Under the pieces are notes generated by a model, which searched no databases, was not told the origin of the DNA, and was given only the letters and a program-made list of their open reading frames with translations. From assembly GCA_049841155.1 (NCBI GenBank), contig JASGHI010000004.1:434001-498000 (forward strand): DNA of 64,000 nucleotides, read 5' to 3'. The DNA is from ZC4RG30 sp049841155. Its GTDB lineage: Bacteria; Pseudomonadota; Gammaproteobacteria; Steroidobacterales; Steroidobacteraceae. The position numbers and the translations under genes were made by a program. Positions 1-8,157 of the stretch are shown one piece after another. Every line of letters begins with the position of its first letter. Position 1 is the first letter of the stretch.

Positions 1-341
1 CCCGGCGATTCGGCCGCAATCTGGCGGAAGCGCGGATAGGTCATCTCCGCGAGCTCGCACTGGTTGCGCGTGCGCACCCAGGCGCTGCGTGTGGGCGTTT
101 CGTGGAACAGGCCCATCTCGCCGAAGAACTGGCCCTTGTTGAGGTAAGCCAGCACCATCTCGTTGCCTTCCTCGTCCTCGATCATCACCTCGACCGAGCC
201 GCTGATGATGTAGTAGAGGACGTCGGGCAGGTCGCCCGCGTGGATGATGACGGTCTTGGACGGAACGGTGCGGATCCGGCAATAGCTGAGGAAGCGGTTG
301 ATCGCCGGGATGTCGCTCAACGGCTTGATGCTGTCTTCCAT
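1..341 (-). CDS. crp: Crp/Vfr/Clp-type cyclic-nucleotide-responsive regulator, N-terminal part (runs off left edge)
   Basis: Only the first 113 residues are in the window. They form a cyclic-nucleotide-binding beta-roll (about residues 15-113) with the phosphate-binding cassette: GEMGLF followed by RSAW, the Glu and Arg-Ser that contact cAMP in Crp and Vfr. The wording (KPLSDIPAINRFLSYCRIR) is that of gammaproteobacterial Vfr/Clp proteins. Those are DNA-binding global regulators with a C-terminal helix-turn-helix, which here lies beyond the edge. The start is the ATG at 341. Coq7 lies just upstream on the same strand, a neighbourhood also seen in Pseudomonas. Which ligand it binds (cAMP as in Vfr, cyclic di-GMP as in Xanthomonas Clp) cannot be decided from this part. 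Confidence 0.88.
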   Translation of the reverse strand, partial: MEDSIKPLSDIPAINRFLSYCRIRTVPSKTVIIHAGDLPDVLYYIISGSVEVMIEDEEGNEMVLAYLNKGQFFGEMGLFHETPTRSAWVRTRNQCELAEMTYPRFRQIAAESP

Positions 342-444
342 TGTTCTAATTCTCGTCCCTTGGGTTCTGCGGCAAGTCTGCGCGGCCTTTGTATTACATA
401 ACGCGCAGTCGTGGCAACCGCGCGGGTCGTGAGCCAGTTCGCAA

Positions 445-1077
445 TTATATCCAGCGGGCGGTGCCGGTCATCACGCGGGCGGTGGCGCGCATGGCCGCCC
501 GGACGGGAGCCGGCAGCTCGATGCCGCCCGAGGCCCGTGCCCGAGCACCGTGTTCGATCTCGTCCTCCCGCATCTGCTCGAGGATGGCGCGGCTGCGCTG
601 GTCGTTCGGCGGCAGGCGCTCCAGGTGTGAATCCAGATGTGCTTCGACCTGGCGCTCGGTCTCCGAAACGAAACCCAGTCCCACCTTGTCGCCGGCAAGG
701 CCAGCCACGGCGCCGATGGTGAAGGAGCCCAGGTACCAAAGCGGGGTCAGCAGGCTCGGCCGGTCGGACAGTTCGCGCAACCGCAGCTCGCACCAGGCGA
801 GGTGGTCGGTTTCCTCCCGGGCTGCGTTGTCGAGCTGCTCGCGCAGCAGCGGATTGCCGGCCAGCAGGGCCTGCCCGTGGTAGAGGCCCTGGGCGGCCAT
901 TTCGCCTGCGTGGTTGACCCGCATCAGCGCGGCAGCCTCGCGCCGTTCGGCTTCGGTGAGGGGGATGGGCGCCGGTCCCGGAACCGGCCGGGCGGGGCGG
1001 GCAGGCGCCAGCATGGAGCGCAGCGCGCGGTCCACCGTCGCAAGCACCTGATCGGCAAGGGAGGTTTGAGGTTCCAT
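445..1077 (-). CDS. coq7: 3-demethoxyubiquinol 3-hydroxylase Coq7
   Basis: A 210-residue di-iron hydroxylase of late ubiquinone synthesis; it adds the last ring hydroxyl before the final O-methylation. The ferritin-like iron ligands are visible: Glu in VNHAGEMAA, the EETDH motif, and EDEIEH near the C-terminus. A stretch around LGSFTIGAVAGLAGDKVGL would dip into the membrane. The reading frame stays open to 1134, but the ATG at 1077 (MEPQTSLADQ) matches family N-termini, so I use that. UbiH and a second UbiH-like hydroxylase are encoded at 58.7-61.2 kb, so several ring-hydroxylation steps are present in the window. Confidence 0.95.
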   Translation of the reverse strand: MEPQTSLADQVLATVDRALRSMLAPARPARPVPGPAPIPLTEAERREAAALMRVNHAGEMAAQGLYHGQALLAGNPLLREQLDNAAREETDHLAWCELRLRELSDRPSLLTPLWYLGSFTIGAVAGLAGDKVGLGFVSETERQVEAHLDSHLERLPPNDQRSRAILEQMREDEIEHGARARASGGIELPAPVRAAMRATARVMTGTARWI

Positions 1078-1128
1078 GGGAGGCAGAATACAAGCCCGGA
1101 AGGGGCCGTGGGGCACTGCCGGACACCT

Positions 1129-1157
1129 TTGCAATGATGCGGGGGCTTCGATTAAAC
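1129..1157 (+). promoter_or_regulatory. Candidate promoter for rplM-rpsI
   Basis: TTGCAA at 1129-1134, a 17-base spacer, and TTAAAC at 1152-1157. The -35 is good and the -10 mediocre. It would give a leader of roughly 60 bases before rplM. Assigned by inspection only. Confidence 0.45.
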
Positions 1158-1222
1158 TCTGCGGCCCATTTTTCAGGCCCTCCGAAACTTAGGATTTCGG
1201 GGCACACGACCGGGAAGCCAAC

Positions 1223-1651
1223 ATGAGCACAGTATTCGCCAAGCCCGCCACCGTCCGGGCGGACTGGTACGTCGTCGATGCCGCCGGCAAGACGCTGGGC
1301 CGCCTTGCCACGCAGCTGGCGCATCGCCTGCGCGGCAAGCACAAGGCCGACTACAGCCCGCACGTGGACATGGGCGACAACCTCATCGTGCTGAACGTGG
1401 AGAAGATCCGCGTCACCGGCAACAAGCTCGAGGACAAGTTCTACCACCACCACACCGGCTACATGGGCAACCTCAAGTCCATCTCGCTGGGCAAGCTGCT
1501 GCAGGAGCACCCCGAGCGGGCGCTGCAGTTCGCGGTGAAGGGCATGCTGCCGAAGAACACGCTCGGCCGCGCCATGTTCCGCAAGCTGCACGTGTTCGCG
1601 GGCGACAAGCACCCGCACCAGGCGCAGCAGCCCAAGACGCTCGATATTTAA
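1223..1651 (+). CDS. rplM: 50S ribosomal protein L13
   Basis: A 142-residue ribosomal protein, the usual length for L13, which binds 23S rRNA early in large-subunit assembly. Family landmarks are present: WYVVDAAGKTLGRLAT near the start, LRGKHKADYSPHVDMGD, and GMLPKNTLGRAMFRKLHVF toward the end. It is followed 12 bases later by rpsI, the conserved L13-S9 operon. The ATG at 1223 is preceded by a weak purine stretch. Confidence 0.99.
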   Translation: MSTVFAKPATVRADWYVVDAAGKTLGRLATQLAHRLRGKHKADYSPHVDMGDNLIVLNVEKIRVTGNKLEDKFYHHHTGYMGNLKSISLGKLLQEHPERALQFAVKGMLPKNTLGRAMFRKLHVFAGDKHPHQAQQPKTLDI

Positions 1652-1663
1652 GGAAAGCTACAG

Positions 1664-2053
1664 ATGGCATCGACCCAATACGGCACCGGCCGGCGCAAGA
1701 CTGCAACGGCGCGCGTGTACGTGAAGTCCGGTACCGGCAAGATCACCGTCAACGACCGCCCGCTGGACGAGTTCTTCGGCCGCGAGACCGGCCGCATGAT
1801 CGTGCGCCAGCCGCTGGAGCTGGCCCAGCTTGCCGACCGCTTCGACATCAGCGTGACGGTTGCCGGCGGCGGCATCACCGGCCAGGCCGGCGCCATCCGC
1901 CACGGCATCACTCGCGCGCTGATCGAATACGATGAGACGCTGCGTTCGCCGCTGCGCCAGGCCGGCTTCGTCACCCGCGACGCCCGCGAGGTGGAGCGCA
2001 AGAAGGTCGGCCGCCGCAAGGCCCGCCGCGGCCCGCAGTACTCGAAGCGATAA
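1664..2053 (+). CDS. rpsI: 30S ribosomal protein S9
   Basis: A 129-residue ribosomal protein of the small-subunit head; its basic C-terminal tail reaches the P-site tRNA. Recognised by YGTGRRKTATARVYV at the N-terminus, the GGGITGQAGAIRHGITRAL core, and the basic tail ending in YSKR. Second gene of the rplM-rpsI operon. Two strong inverted repeats follow it (2054-2079 and 2096-2122), before tRNA-Gln. Confidence 0.99.
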   Translation: MASTQYGTGRRKTATARVYVKSGTGKITVNDRPLDEFFGRETGRMIVRQPLELAQLADRFDISVTVAGGGITGQAGAIRHGITRALIEYDETLRSPLRQAGFVTRDAREVERKKVGRRKARRGPQYSKR

Positions 2054-2079
2054 GCGAAATCGGCCTTCGGCCATTTCGC
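2054..2079 (+). terminator. Inverted repeat after rpsI
   Basis: GCGAAAT-C-GGCC, loop TTC, GGCC-ATTTCGC: an 11-bp stem with a one-base bulge starting directly at the rpsI stop. No clear U-run follows, so it may be a processing or mRNA-stabilising hairpin instead of an intrinsic terminator. Confidence 0.45.
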
Positions 2080-2095
2080 GGATCACTTCGTTTGC

Positions 2096-2122
2096 GGCAG
2101 CGGGAAGTAAATTCCCGCTGCC
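2096..2122 (+). terminator. Second hairpin between rpsI and tRNA-Gln
   Basis: GGCAGCGGGAA, loop GTAAA, TTCCCGCTGCC: a perfect 11-bp stem. It lacks a U-tract. It could end rplM-rpsI transcription or shield the 5' side of the tRNA transcript. Confidence 0.45.
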
Positions 2123-2168
2123 TGCGAAGCAGCCCGGCGCGCTGATGCGCGCGGAAGCAGGAATGTGG

Positions 2169-2242
2169 TGGGGGATCGTCCAGCGGTAGGACTACGGACT
2201 CTGACTCCGTCAACCTAGGTTCGAATCCTAGTCCCCCAGCCA
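2169..2242 (+). tRNA. tRNA-Gln(CTG)
   Basis: The cloverleaf folds by eye. The acceptor TGGGGGA (2169-2175) pairs with TCCCCCA. The D-stem is GTCC/GGAC. The anticodon stem is ACGGA/TCCGT with loop CTCTGAC, so the anticodon is CTG at 2201-2203, which reads CAG. The T-arm CTAGG-TTCGAAT-CCTAG is intact and the 3' CCA is genome-encoded (2240-2242). It lies two bases from the end of the convergent glnS gene, whose product charges this tRNA. Confidence 0.97.
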
Positions 2243-2244
2243 AC

Positions 2245-4008
2245 TCACCGCGTCTTGGCCCAGGAATCGCGCAGCGTCACGACGCGATTGAACACCGGCG
2301 CTTCCGGCTTCGAGTCCACGCGGTCAGCCACGAAATAGCCGTGCCGTTCGAACTGGCAGCTCGATCCGGCCTGCGCCTGCTGCAGGGCCGGCTCCAGTTG
2401 GGCGCGAATCACGCGTTTGGCGTCCGGGTTGATGTCCAGCAGGAAGTCGCGCTCACCCGCGCCGGGGTTCGGGACGCCGAACAGCCGATCGTAAAGCCGT
2501 ACCTCGCATTCGCAGGCGGCCTGCACAGCCACCCAATGCACATTGCCCTTCACCTTGTACTGGTCCGCGCCCGCCGACCCGGAGTGTGAGTCGGGGAAGT
2601 AGTTGCAGTGCACCGCGACAATCCTTCCGGCGGCATCCTGCTCGCAGCCGGTGCATTCCACGACATATCCATAGCGCAGCCGGACGCGATTCCCGGGATA
2701 GAGCCGGAAATAGCCCTTGCTCGGGGTCAGCATGAAATCGTCCCGCTCGATCCACAGCTCGCGCGCGAACAGCAGTTCGCGCGCGCCCAGCTCCGGCCGT
2801 TGCGGATGGTTCGGCGCGACGCATCGTTCGGTCTGCCCATCGGGGTAGTTGTCGATGATGAGCTTCACCGGGTCCAGTACGCCGATTCGCCGCGGAGCGG
2901 TCTCGTTCAGGTGATTGCGCACGCAGTCTTCCAGCACACCCATGTCGATCCAGGAATCGGACCTGGAAACGCCGATCCGCTCGGCAAACGCCCGGATTGC
3001 CTCGGGCGTGAACCCGCGCCGGCGCGCACCGGCCAGCGTCGGCATGCGGGGGTCATCCCAGCCGCCGACGTGGCCTTCTTCGACCAGCTGCATCAGCTTG
3101 CGCTTGGACAGCACCGTGTAGCTGAGATTCAGGCGGGAGAACTCGTACTGCTGCGGCAGCGGCAACGGAAAGAATCCCGCCTCGTGCAGGCGCTCGAGCA
3201 GCCAGTTGTAGAAGGGCCGCTGGTCTTCGAATTCCAGCGTGCACAGCGAATGGGTGATGTTCTCCAGCGCATCCTCGATCGGGTGCGCGAAGGTGTACAT
3301 CGGGTAGATGCACCAGGTATCGCCCGTATTGTGGTGATGCGCGTGGCGGATCCGGTAGATGGGCGGATCGCGCAGATTCATGTTCGGGGAGGCCATGTCG
3401 ACCTTTGCCCGCAGCACATGCGCGCCATCGGGAAACTCGCCGCGCCGCATGCGCTCGAACAGGTCGAGATTCTCGGCGGGGCTGCGCGTGCGATGGGGGC
3501 TGTCCTTGCCCGCTTCGGTCAGGGTGCCGCGATTGGCCCGCATCTCTTCCGGGCTCTGGCTGTCGACATAGGCGTGGCCGCGCTCGATCAGTGCCACGGC
3601 GCAGCGGTGCATCGTCTCGAAGTAGTTCGAGGCGAAGTAGAGATTCGGGCCCCAGTCGAAACCCAGCCAACTCACCACATCGACGATCGAATCGACGTAT
3701 TGCTGTTCTTCACGCGCCGGATTGGTGTCGTCGAAGCGCAGGTGGCAGGCGCCGCCGAACTCCTGCGCCAGACCGAAGTTCAGGCAGATCGACTTGGCGT
3801 GCCCGAGGTGCAGGTAGCCGTTCGGCTCAGGCGGAAAACGCGTGCGAATGCGCGCCGGGTCGAGCGGACCGGATGCGTGCTGCGCCGCCTCGCCGGGCTC
3901 GCCAGCCCAGTGTCGTGAGGCGTACTTGTCTGCGGCAAGATCTGCCTCGACGATCTGATGGATGAAGTTGCTGGCCGGCTGGGCGGGCGCGGAATCTTTG
4001 GCTGCCAT
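2245..4008 (-). CDS. glnS: Glutaminyl-tRNA synthetase
   Basis: A 587-residue class I synthetase that attaches glutamine to tRNA-Gln in the cytoplasm. The HIGH-type motif is HLGH (residues 67-70, in PEPNGYLHLGHAKSI). The KMSKS counterpart is VLSKR (299-303). The C-terminal half has the two beta-barrels of the anticodon-binding domain (for example HPQRPELGARELLFARELWI). Its stop codon lies two bases from the CCA end of tRNA-Gln on the other strand, so enzyme and substrate genes are convergent neighbours. Having glnS fits a gammaproteobacterium, where the indirect GatCAB route is often not needed. Confidence 0.99.
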   Translation of the reverse strand: MAAKDSAPAQPASNFIHQIVEADLAADKYASRHWAGEPGEAAQHASGPLDPARIRTRFPPEPNGYLHLGHAKSICLNFGLAQEFGGACHLRFDDTNPAREEQQYVDSIVDVVSWLGFDWGPNLYFASNYFETMHRCAVALIERGHAYVDSQSPEEMRANRGTLTEAGKDSPHRTRSPAENLDLFERMRRGEFPDGAHVLRAKVDMASPNMNLRDPPIYRIRHAHHHNTGDTWCIYPMYTFAHPIEDALENITHSLCTLEFEDQRPFYNWLLERLHEAGFFPLPLPQQYEFSRLNLSYTVLSKRKLMQLVEEGHVGGWDDPRMPTLAGARRRGFTPEAIRAFAERIGVSRSDSWIDMGVLEDCVRNHLNETAPRRIGVLDPVKLIIDNYPDGQTERCVAPNHPQRPELGARELLFARELWIERDDFMLTPSKGYFRLYPGNRVRLRYGYVVECTGCEQDAAGRIVAVHCNYFPDSHSGSAGADQYKVKGNVHWVAVQAACECEVRLYDRLFGVPNPGAGERDFLLDINPDAKRVIRAQLEPALQQAQAGSSCQFERHGYFVADRVDSKPEAPVFNRVVTLRDSWAKTR

Positions 4009-4034
4009 AAGCCCGGTAGTTTACCTTACTGCAG

Positions 4035-5630
4035 TCAGCGCGCCGTCGCGAGCAGGAAGTCGGCGCAGCGCTCGGCGATCATGATCGTGGGCGCATTGGT
4101 ATTGCCGCGTACGATCGTCGGCATCACCGATGCGTCGCATACCCGCAGGCGGCCCACTCCACGCAGGCGCAACTGGGGATCCACCACGGCCGCTGCATCG
4201 CTGCCCATCCGGCAGGTGCAGGACGGATGGTAGACCGTCTTGGCGAGGTTGCGCACATGGGTTTCGAGCACCGCATCGGACAGCTGCTCGTCGCGTCCCG
4301 GCGCGATTTCCTCGCTGACCATGGCCTGCAGCGACGGCGCACGCAGGATGCGCCGTGCCAGTTTCACGCCGCGCACCAGCGTATCCACATCGGCCTGTTC
4401 ACGCAGATAGCCGCCATCGAAGATGATGGGAACAGCCGGATCGGGGCTGCGCAGGCGCACGCTGCCGCGCGAGCGTGGCTGTAGGAAACAGGGGTTGATC
4501 GTCAGGCCATGGCCGGCCGGCGCATCACGGCCCACGTCACCGGCCAGCGTCGGCAGCACATGGAACTGCACATCGGCACGTCCCGAGCCATCGGTATCGA
4601 CGAAACCGCCGCTTTCGACCACGTTGGAGGTCAGCAGCCCGCTGCGCAGCGCCAGCCATTGGGCACTATGCCGAAGCGCGCGCAGGCCTCGGTCCTCGCC
4701 CAGCAGGCTGATCGGCTCCCGCGTGCGGCAGTAGACCGGCACCTCCAGGTGATCCTGGTAGTTCTGGCCCACGCCCGGCAGGTCGCGCAGCACGGCAATG
4801 CCATGCTGCTGCAACTGTGCACCCGGACCGATGCCTGACAGCATCAACAGCTTCGGCGAGGCCAGTGCGCCCGCCGCGAGGATCACCTCGTTCCGCGCCA
4901 GTGCGGTGGTTTCGAGCCCGTCCCCGACGCGGTAGGCCACGCCCGCCGCCTCGCCATCGCGCATCAGCACCCGCTGCACCTGCGCGCCGGTGATCACCTG
5001 CAGCAGCGGGTTGTGCAGCACCTGCGCAAGGTAGGTGGCCGCCGTGCTGCCGCGCGCGCCCTCATGCGTCGTCGTCTGGTAGAAACCCACACCGCGCTGC
5101 TCGGCGCCGTTGAAGTCGTGGTTGTAGGAGAGTCCGGTCTCCTGCGCGGCCTTCACGAATGCCAGGCTCAAAGGGTGGCGAAAGCGTGGGTCGCTGACCA
5201 CAAGAGGGCCGGAGATGCCATGCAGCGGCTCGGACAGGCGCTGGTTGCGCTCGGCGCGCTTGAACACCGGCAGCACATTGTGCCAGCCCCAGCCTGTGCA
5301 CCCCTGTGACTCCCATTCGTCATAATCGCGCGCCGTGCCGCGGATGTAGACCATCGCATTGACCGAACTGCCGCCACCGAGCGTGCGCCCCTGCGGCACC
5401 GTCATGCGTCGACCGCCGGCTGCGGGTTGCGGCTCGGTTTCGTACAGCCATGTGCGCCGGGTGCCGATCACGCGCACGAAAGTCGCCGGCATGCGGACGT
5501 AGAGGGAGTCGTCCTTCGGCCCGGCCTCGAGCAGCAGGACTGTGCGCCCTGCCTGCACCAGCCGCTGCGTCACGACGCAGCCTGCCGAACCACCCCCTAC
5601 CACCACGTAGTCGAAACCCGTTTCCGCCAC
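4035..5630 (-). CDS. GMC-family FAD oxidoreductase, choline-dehydrogenase-like
   Basis: A 531-residue flavoprotein of the glucose-methanol-choline family, which oxidises alcohols. The N-terminus has the dinucleotide fold VVVGGGSAGCVV and the partner TVLLLEAGP. The FAD-binding signature GGGSSVNAMVYIRG follows. Near the C-terminus are the catalytic pair: His in YHPSCTCRMG and Asn in RGNTNAPT. No signal peptide is seen, so it is probably cytoplasmic. The start is a GTG at 5630, preceded by AAGGG on the coding strand. It resembles BetA-type dehydrogenases, but no betaine genes are nearby, so the substrate is unknown. It faces away from the helicase at 5707. Confidence 0.9.
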   Translation of the reverse strand: MAETGFDYVVVGGGSAGCVVTQRLVQAGRTVLLLEAGPKDDSLYVRMPATFVRVIGTRRTWLYETEPQPAAGGRRMTVPQGRTLGGGSSVNAMVYIRGTARDYDEWESQGCTGWGWHNVLPVFKRAERNQRLSEPLHGISGPLVVSDPRFRHPLSLAFVKAAQETGLSYNHDFNGAEQRGVGFYQTTTHEGARGSTAATYLAQVLHNPLLQVITGAQVQRVLMRDGEAAGVAYRVGDGLETTALARNEVILAAGALASPKLLMLSGIGPGAQLQQHGIAVLRDLPGVGQNYQDHLEVPVYCRTREPISLLGEDRGLRALRHSAQWLALRSGLLTSNVVESGGFVDTDGSGRADVQFHVLPTLAGDVGRDAPAGHGLTINPCFLQPRSRGSVRLRSPDPAVPIIFDGGYLREQADVDTLVRGVKLARRILRAPSLQAMVSEEIAPGRDEQLSDAVLETHVRNLAKTVYHPSCTCRMGSDAAAVVDPQLRLRGVGRLRVCDASVMPTIVRGNTNAPTIMIAERCADFLLATAR

Positions 5631-5706
5631 GACCCTTCACTCCCTTGCGCTAGTGCAAGTCATCAAATGACTGGCACGGGGCTCCGGAATCTCTACACTC
5701 CCGGAG

Positions 5707-7461
5707 ATGAAAACGGCTCCCTCTGCCGAAATGGCCGAATCCACCCCCTTTTCTTCGCTGGGTCTCCCCGACGCCGTATTGCGCGCCGTGAAAACCATCG
5801 GCTATGAATCGGCGTCTCCCATCCAGGCCGCGACCATCCCGGCATTGCTTGAAGGCGCCGATATCCTCGGCCAGGCGCAGACCGGCACCGGCAAGACGGC
5901 CGCGTTCGCCCTGCCTATCCTGTCACAGATCGCTCTGAAGCAGCACGCTCCCCAGGCACTGGTGCTGGTGCCCACTCGGGAGCTCGCCATACAGGTCGCC
6001 GAGGCTTTCCAGAAATACGCCACTGGCATGACCGGCTTCCATGTGCTGCCCATCTACGGCGGCCAGAGCTATGTACCGCAACTCAATGCACTCAAGCGCG
6101 GCCCGCAGGTCATCGTGGGCACGCCGGGCCGCATCATCGATCACCTGGAGCGCGGCACCCTGCAGCTCGATTCCATCCGGACTGTAGTGCTCGATGAAGC
6201 CGACGAGATGCTCGCCATGGGCTTTGCCGATGCCATGGAAGCCATCCTGTCGCGGACTCCGGCCGAGAAGCAGGTGGCACTGTTCTCCGCCACCATGGCG
6301 CCCAATATCAGGCGCATTGCCCAGCGCCACCTGAAGCAGCCGCGCGAGGTGGTCATCAAGGGCAAGACCGGCACTGCCGCCAACATCAGGCAGAGCTACT
6401 GGATGGTCAGCGGGCTGCACAAGCTCGATGCACTCACCCGCATCGTGGAAGTGGCCGAGTTCGATGCCATGCTGGTATTCGTGCGCACCAAGCAGGCCAC
6501 GATGGAACTGGCCGAGAAACTGCAGGCCAGGGGATTTTCGGCCGTCGCACTCAATGGTGATGTGCAGCAATCCATGCGCGAGAAGACGATTGCACAGCTC
6601 AAGGCCGGCAAGATAGACATCCTGGTGGCCACCGACGTGGCCGCACGTGGCCTTGATGTGGAACGCGTGACCCATGTGGTCAACTACGACGTTCCCTACG
6701 ACACCGAGTCGTACGTGCATCGCATTGGCCGCACCGGGCGGGCGGGCCGCAGCGGCGAGGCCATCCTGTTTATCGCTCCGCGCGAGCGCAACCTGCTGCG
6801 CCTGATCGAACGCGCCACCCGCCAGACCATAGAGCCGCTGAGCCTGCCCAGTGTCGACGACGTGAACAGCCGGCGCCTCGCCAAATTCAAGGCGCGCATT
6901 GCCGACGTGCTGGCTGCAGGGAATATCAGTGATTTCCATCGTCAGGTGGTGCAGGAGGTAGCAAGGGAGAGCGGCGCTGATGTGCTGCATGTTGCCGCCG
7001 CCATTGCCTCCATGGTGGAGGGCGGCGCCCCCGTGACCTCATCCTGGCAACAACCTGCAGATGCACCGTCCGCAAAGGCGGACCAAGCCGAGCGGCGCAA
7101 TTACAAGGATCAGCGCGATGAAAACGCACCGGAGCCGCCGTCCCTGCCGGAAGGCGCCTATGCGTTCGAGGATGACGGCAAGCAGGTGGTATATCGCCTT
7201 GCCATAGGCCGACGGCGCGGTGCCCAGCCGGGCAACATCGTCGGAGCCATTGCCAACACGGCGCGGTTGTCCGGCGCGCACATCAATGGCGTGGATATCC
7301 GCGCCGACTACACACTGGTGCGTCTGCCTGCGAACCTGCCGCAACCAGTGCTCGATCTGCTGTCCAAGGTCAGGATTCGCGGGCTGGCGCTGAACCTGCA
7401 GCCGCAGGGGCCGGCGCAGCCCGGCCCGAAGGCGCACCGCAAGGGATCAAGAAAGAAATAG
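5707..7461 (+). CDS. deaD: DEAD-box ATP-dependent RNA helicase with DbpA-type C-terminal RNA-binding domain
   Basis: A 584-residue RNA helicase of the CsdA/DeaD type, which remodels rRNA and mRNA structure, often at low temperature. Motifs in order: Q-motif near residues 33-40, Walker A AQTGTGKT (57-64), PTRELAIQ, DEAD (163-166), SAT (194-196), and HRIGRTGR (338-345). A DbpA-like RNA-binding fold follows at about residues 495-568, then a basic tail ending in HRKGSRKK. GGAG directly abuts the ATG at 5707, so the start is not certain; an ATG at 5731 is possible. It stands alone, with an inverted repeat after it at 7519-7552. Confidence 0.95.
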   Translation: MKTAPSAEMAESTPFSSLGLPDAVLRAVKTIGYESASPIQAATIPALLEGADILGQAQTGTGKTAAFALPILSQIALKQHAPQALVLVPTRELAIQVAEAFQKYATGMTGFHVLPIYGGQSYVPQLNALKRGPQVIVGTPGRIIDHLERGTLQLDSIRTVVLDEADEMLAMGFADAMEAILSRTPAEKQVALFSATMAPNIRRIAQRHLKQPREVVIKGKTGTAANIRQSYWMVSGLHKLDALTRIVEVAEFDAMLVFVRTKQATMELAEKLQARGFSAVALNGDVQQSMREKTIAQLKAGKIDILVATDVAARGLDVERVTHVVNYDVPYDTESYVHRIGRTGRAGRSGEAILFIAPRERNLLRLIERATRQTIEPLSLPSVDDVNSRRLAKFKARIADVLAAGNISDFHRQVVQEVARESGADVLHVAAAIASMVEGGAPVTSSWQQPADAPSAKADQAERRNYKDQRDENAPEPPSLPEGAYAFEDDGKQVVYRLAIGRRRGAQPGNIVGAIANTARLSGAHINGVDIRADYTLVRLPANLPQPVLDLLSKVRIRGLALNLQPQGPAQPGPKAHRKGSRKK

Positions 7462-7518
7462 CGCGCTGGCAGGCCGGCCGGAATCGCGGAGCAATGCGGG
7501 ACCCCTGATGAGGCCGTG

Positions 7519-7552
7519 ATCTGCGCGGCGTGGCGGTCTGCGCCGCGCAGAT
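7519..7552. terminator. Bidirectional hairpin between deaD and the DUF1428 gene
   Basis: ATCTGCGCGGCG, a 10-base loop, then CGCCGCGCAGAT: a perfect 12-bp stem between two convergent genes. There is no U-run on either side, but position and strength suit a shared transcription end. Confidence 0.55.
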
Positions 7553-7576
7553 GCTCGCGATGAGCCCGAAGCGGCT

Positions 7577-7939
7577 TCAGGAAGAGGAAACCACGGTCTT
7601 GAAGCCGCCCCAGAACATGCGCTTGCCATCAAACGGCATGTTGTCCGGGCCATAGCCCTGCATGCGTGGGTCGCTCATGACCTTCTTCATCACCTGGTCG
7701 CGGTGACGGCGTGACTTGTACACCGCCCAGGAGAACCACACCTCTTCGCCGGCCTTGAGTTTCACCGCCTGCGGAAACGAGGTGAGCTTGCCAGGCTGCA
7801 CGTCATCGGCCACGCACTCGTGATATTCCAGCGCGCCGTGGTCCAGCCAGACCTTGCGGCCCAGCCGTGCCATTTTCAGGTAGGCGGCGCGATTCTTCTT
7901 CGGCACCGGGAGGATGAAGCCATCTACGTAGCGAGCCAT
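7577..7939 (-). CDS. DUF1428 (YbaA-like) family protein
   Basis: A 120-residue small soluble protein starting MARYVDGFILPVPKKN, the typical start of the DUF1428/YbaA family (a ferredoxin-like alpha-beta fold related to dimeric alpha-beta barrels). It also has the conserved FPQAVKLKAGEEVWFSW and DPRMQGYGPDNMPFDGKRM segments. Biochemical function is not established for the family. The gene is monocistronic and convergent with deaD. The ATG at 7939 is preceded on its strand by a GGAGAC ribosome binding site. Confidence 0.9.
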   Translation of the reverse strand: MARYVDGFILPVPKKNRAAYLKMARLGRKVWLDHGALEYHECVADDVQPGKLTSFPQAVKLKAGEEVWFSWAVYKSRRHRDQVMKKVMSDPRMQGYGPDNMPFDGKRMFWGGFKTVVSSS

Positions 7940-8157
7940 GGAAGTCTCCTTGTTTCAGCAGGAACCCGGGAGGGCACTGGCATGACGACGATCGACGACC
8001 CGGGATTTCGACAGCAGTTCTTCTCCCGTACCGCACTATTCGGCATCATGAAGACCTCGCGTATCCTGCCTGATGACAGGCCCCGCGATTCTGGTTTCCG
8101 TCTTGCGCCTCACAGCAAGACCCCATGGATGGCATGAATTGATGGTGGGAGACGCAA

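Noticed and set aside
2150..2260. tRNA-Gln as an integration site for a mobile element
   Set aside because: No integrase gene, direct repeat of the tRNA end or foreign cargo is seen next to it; core genes lie on both sides.
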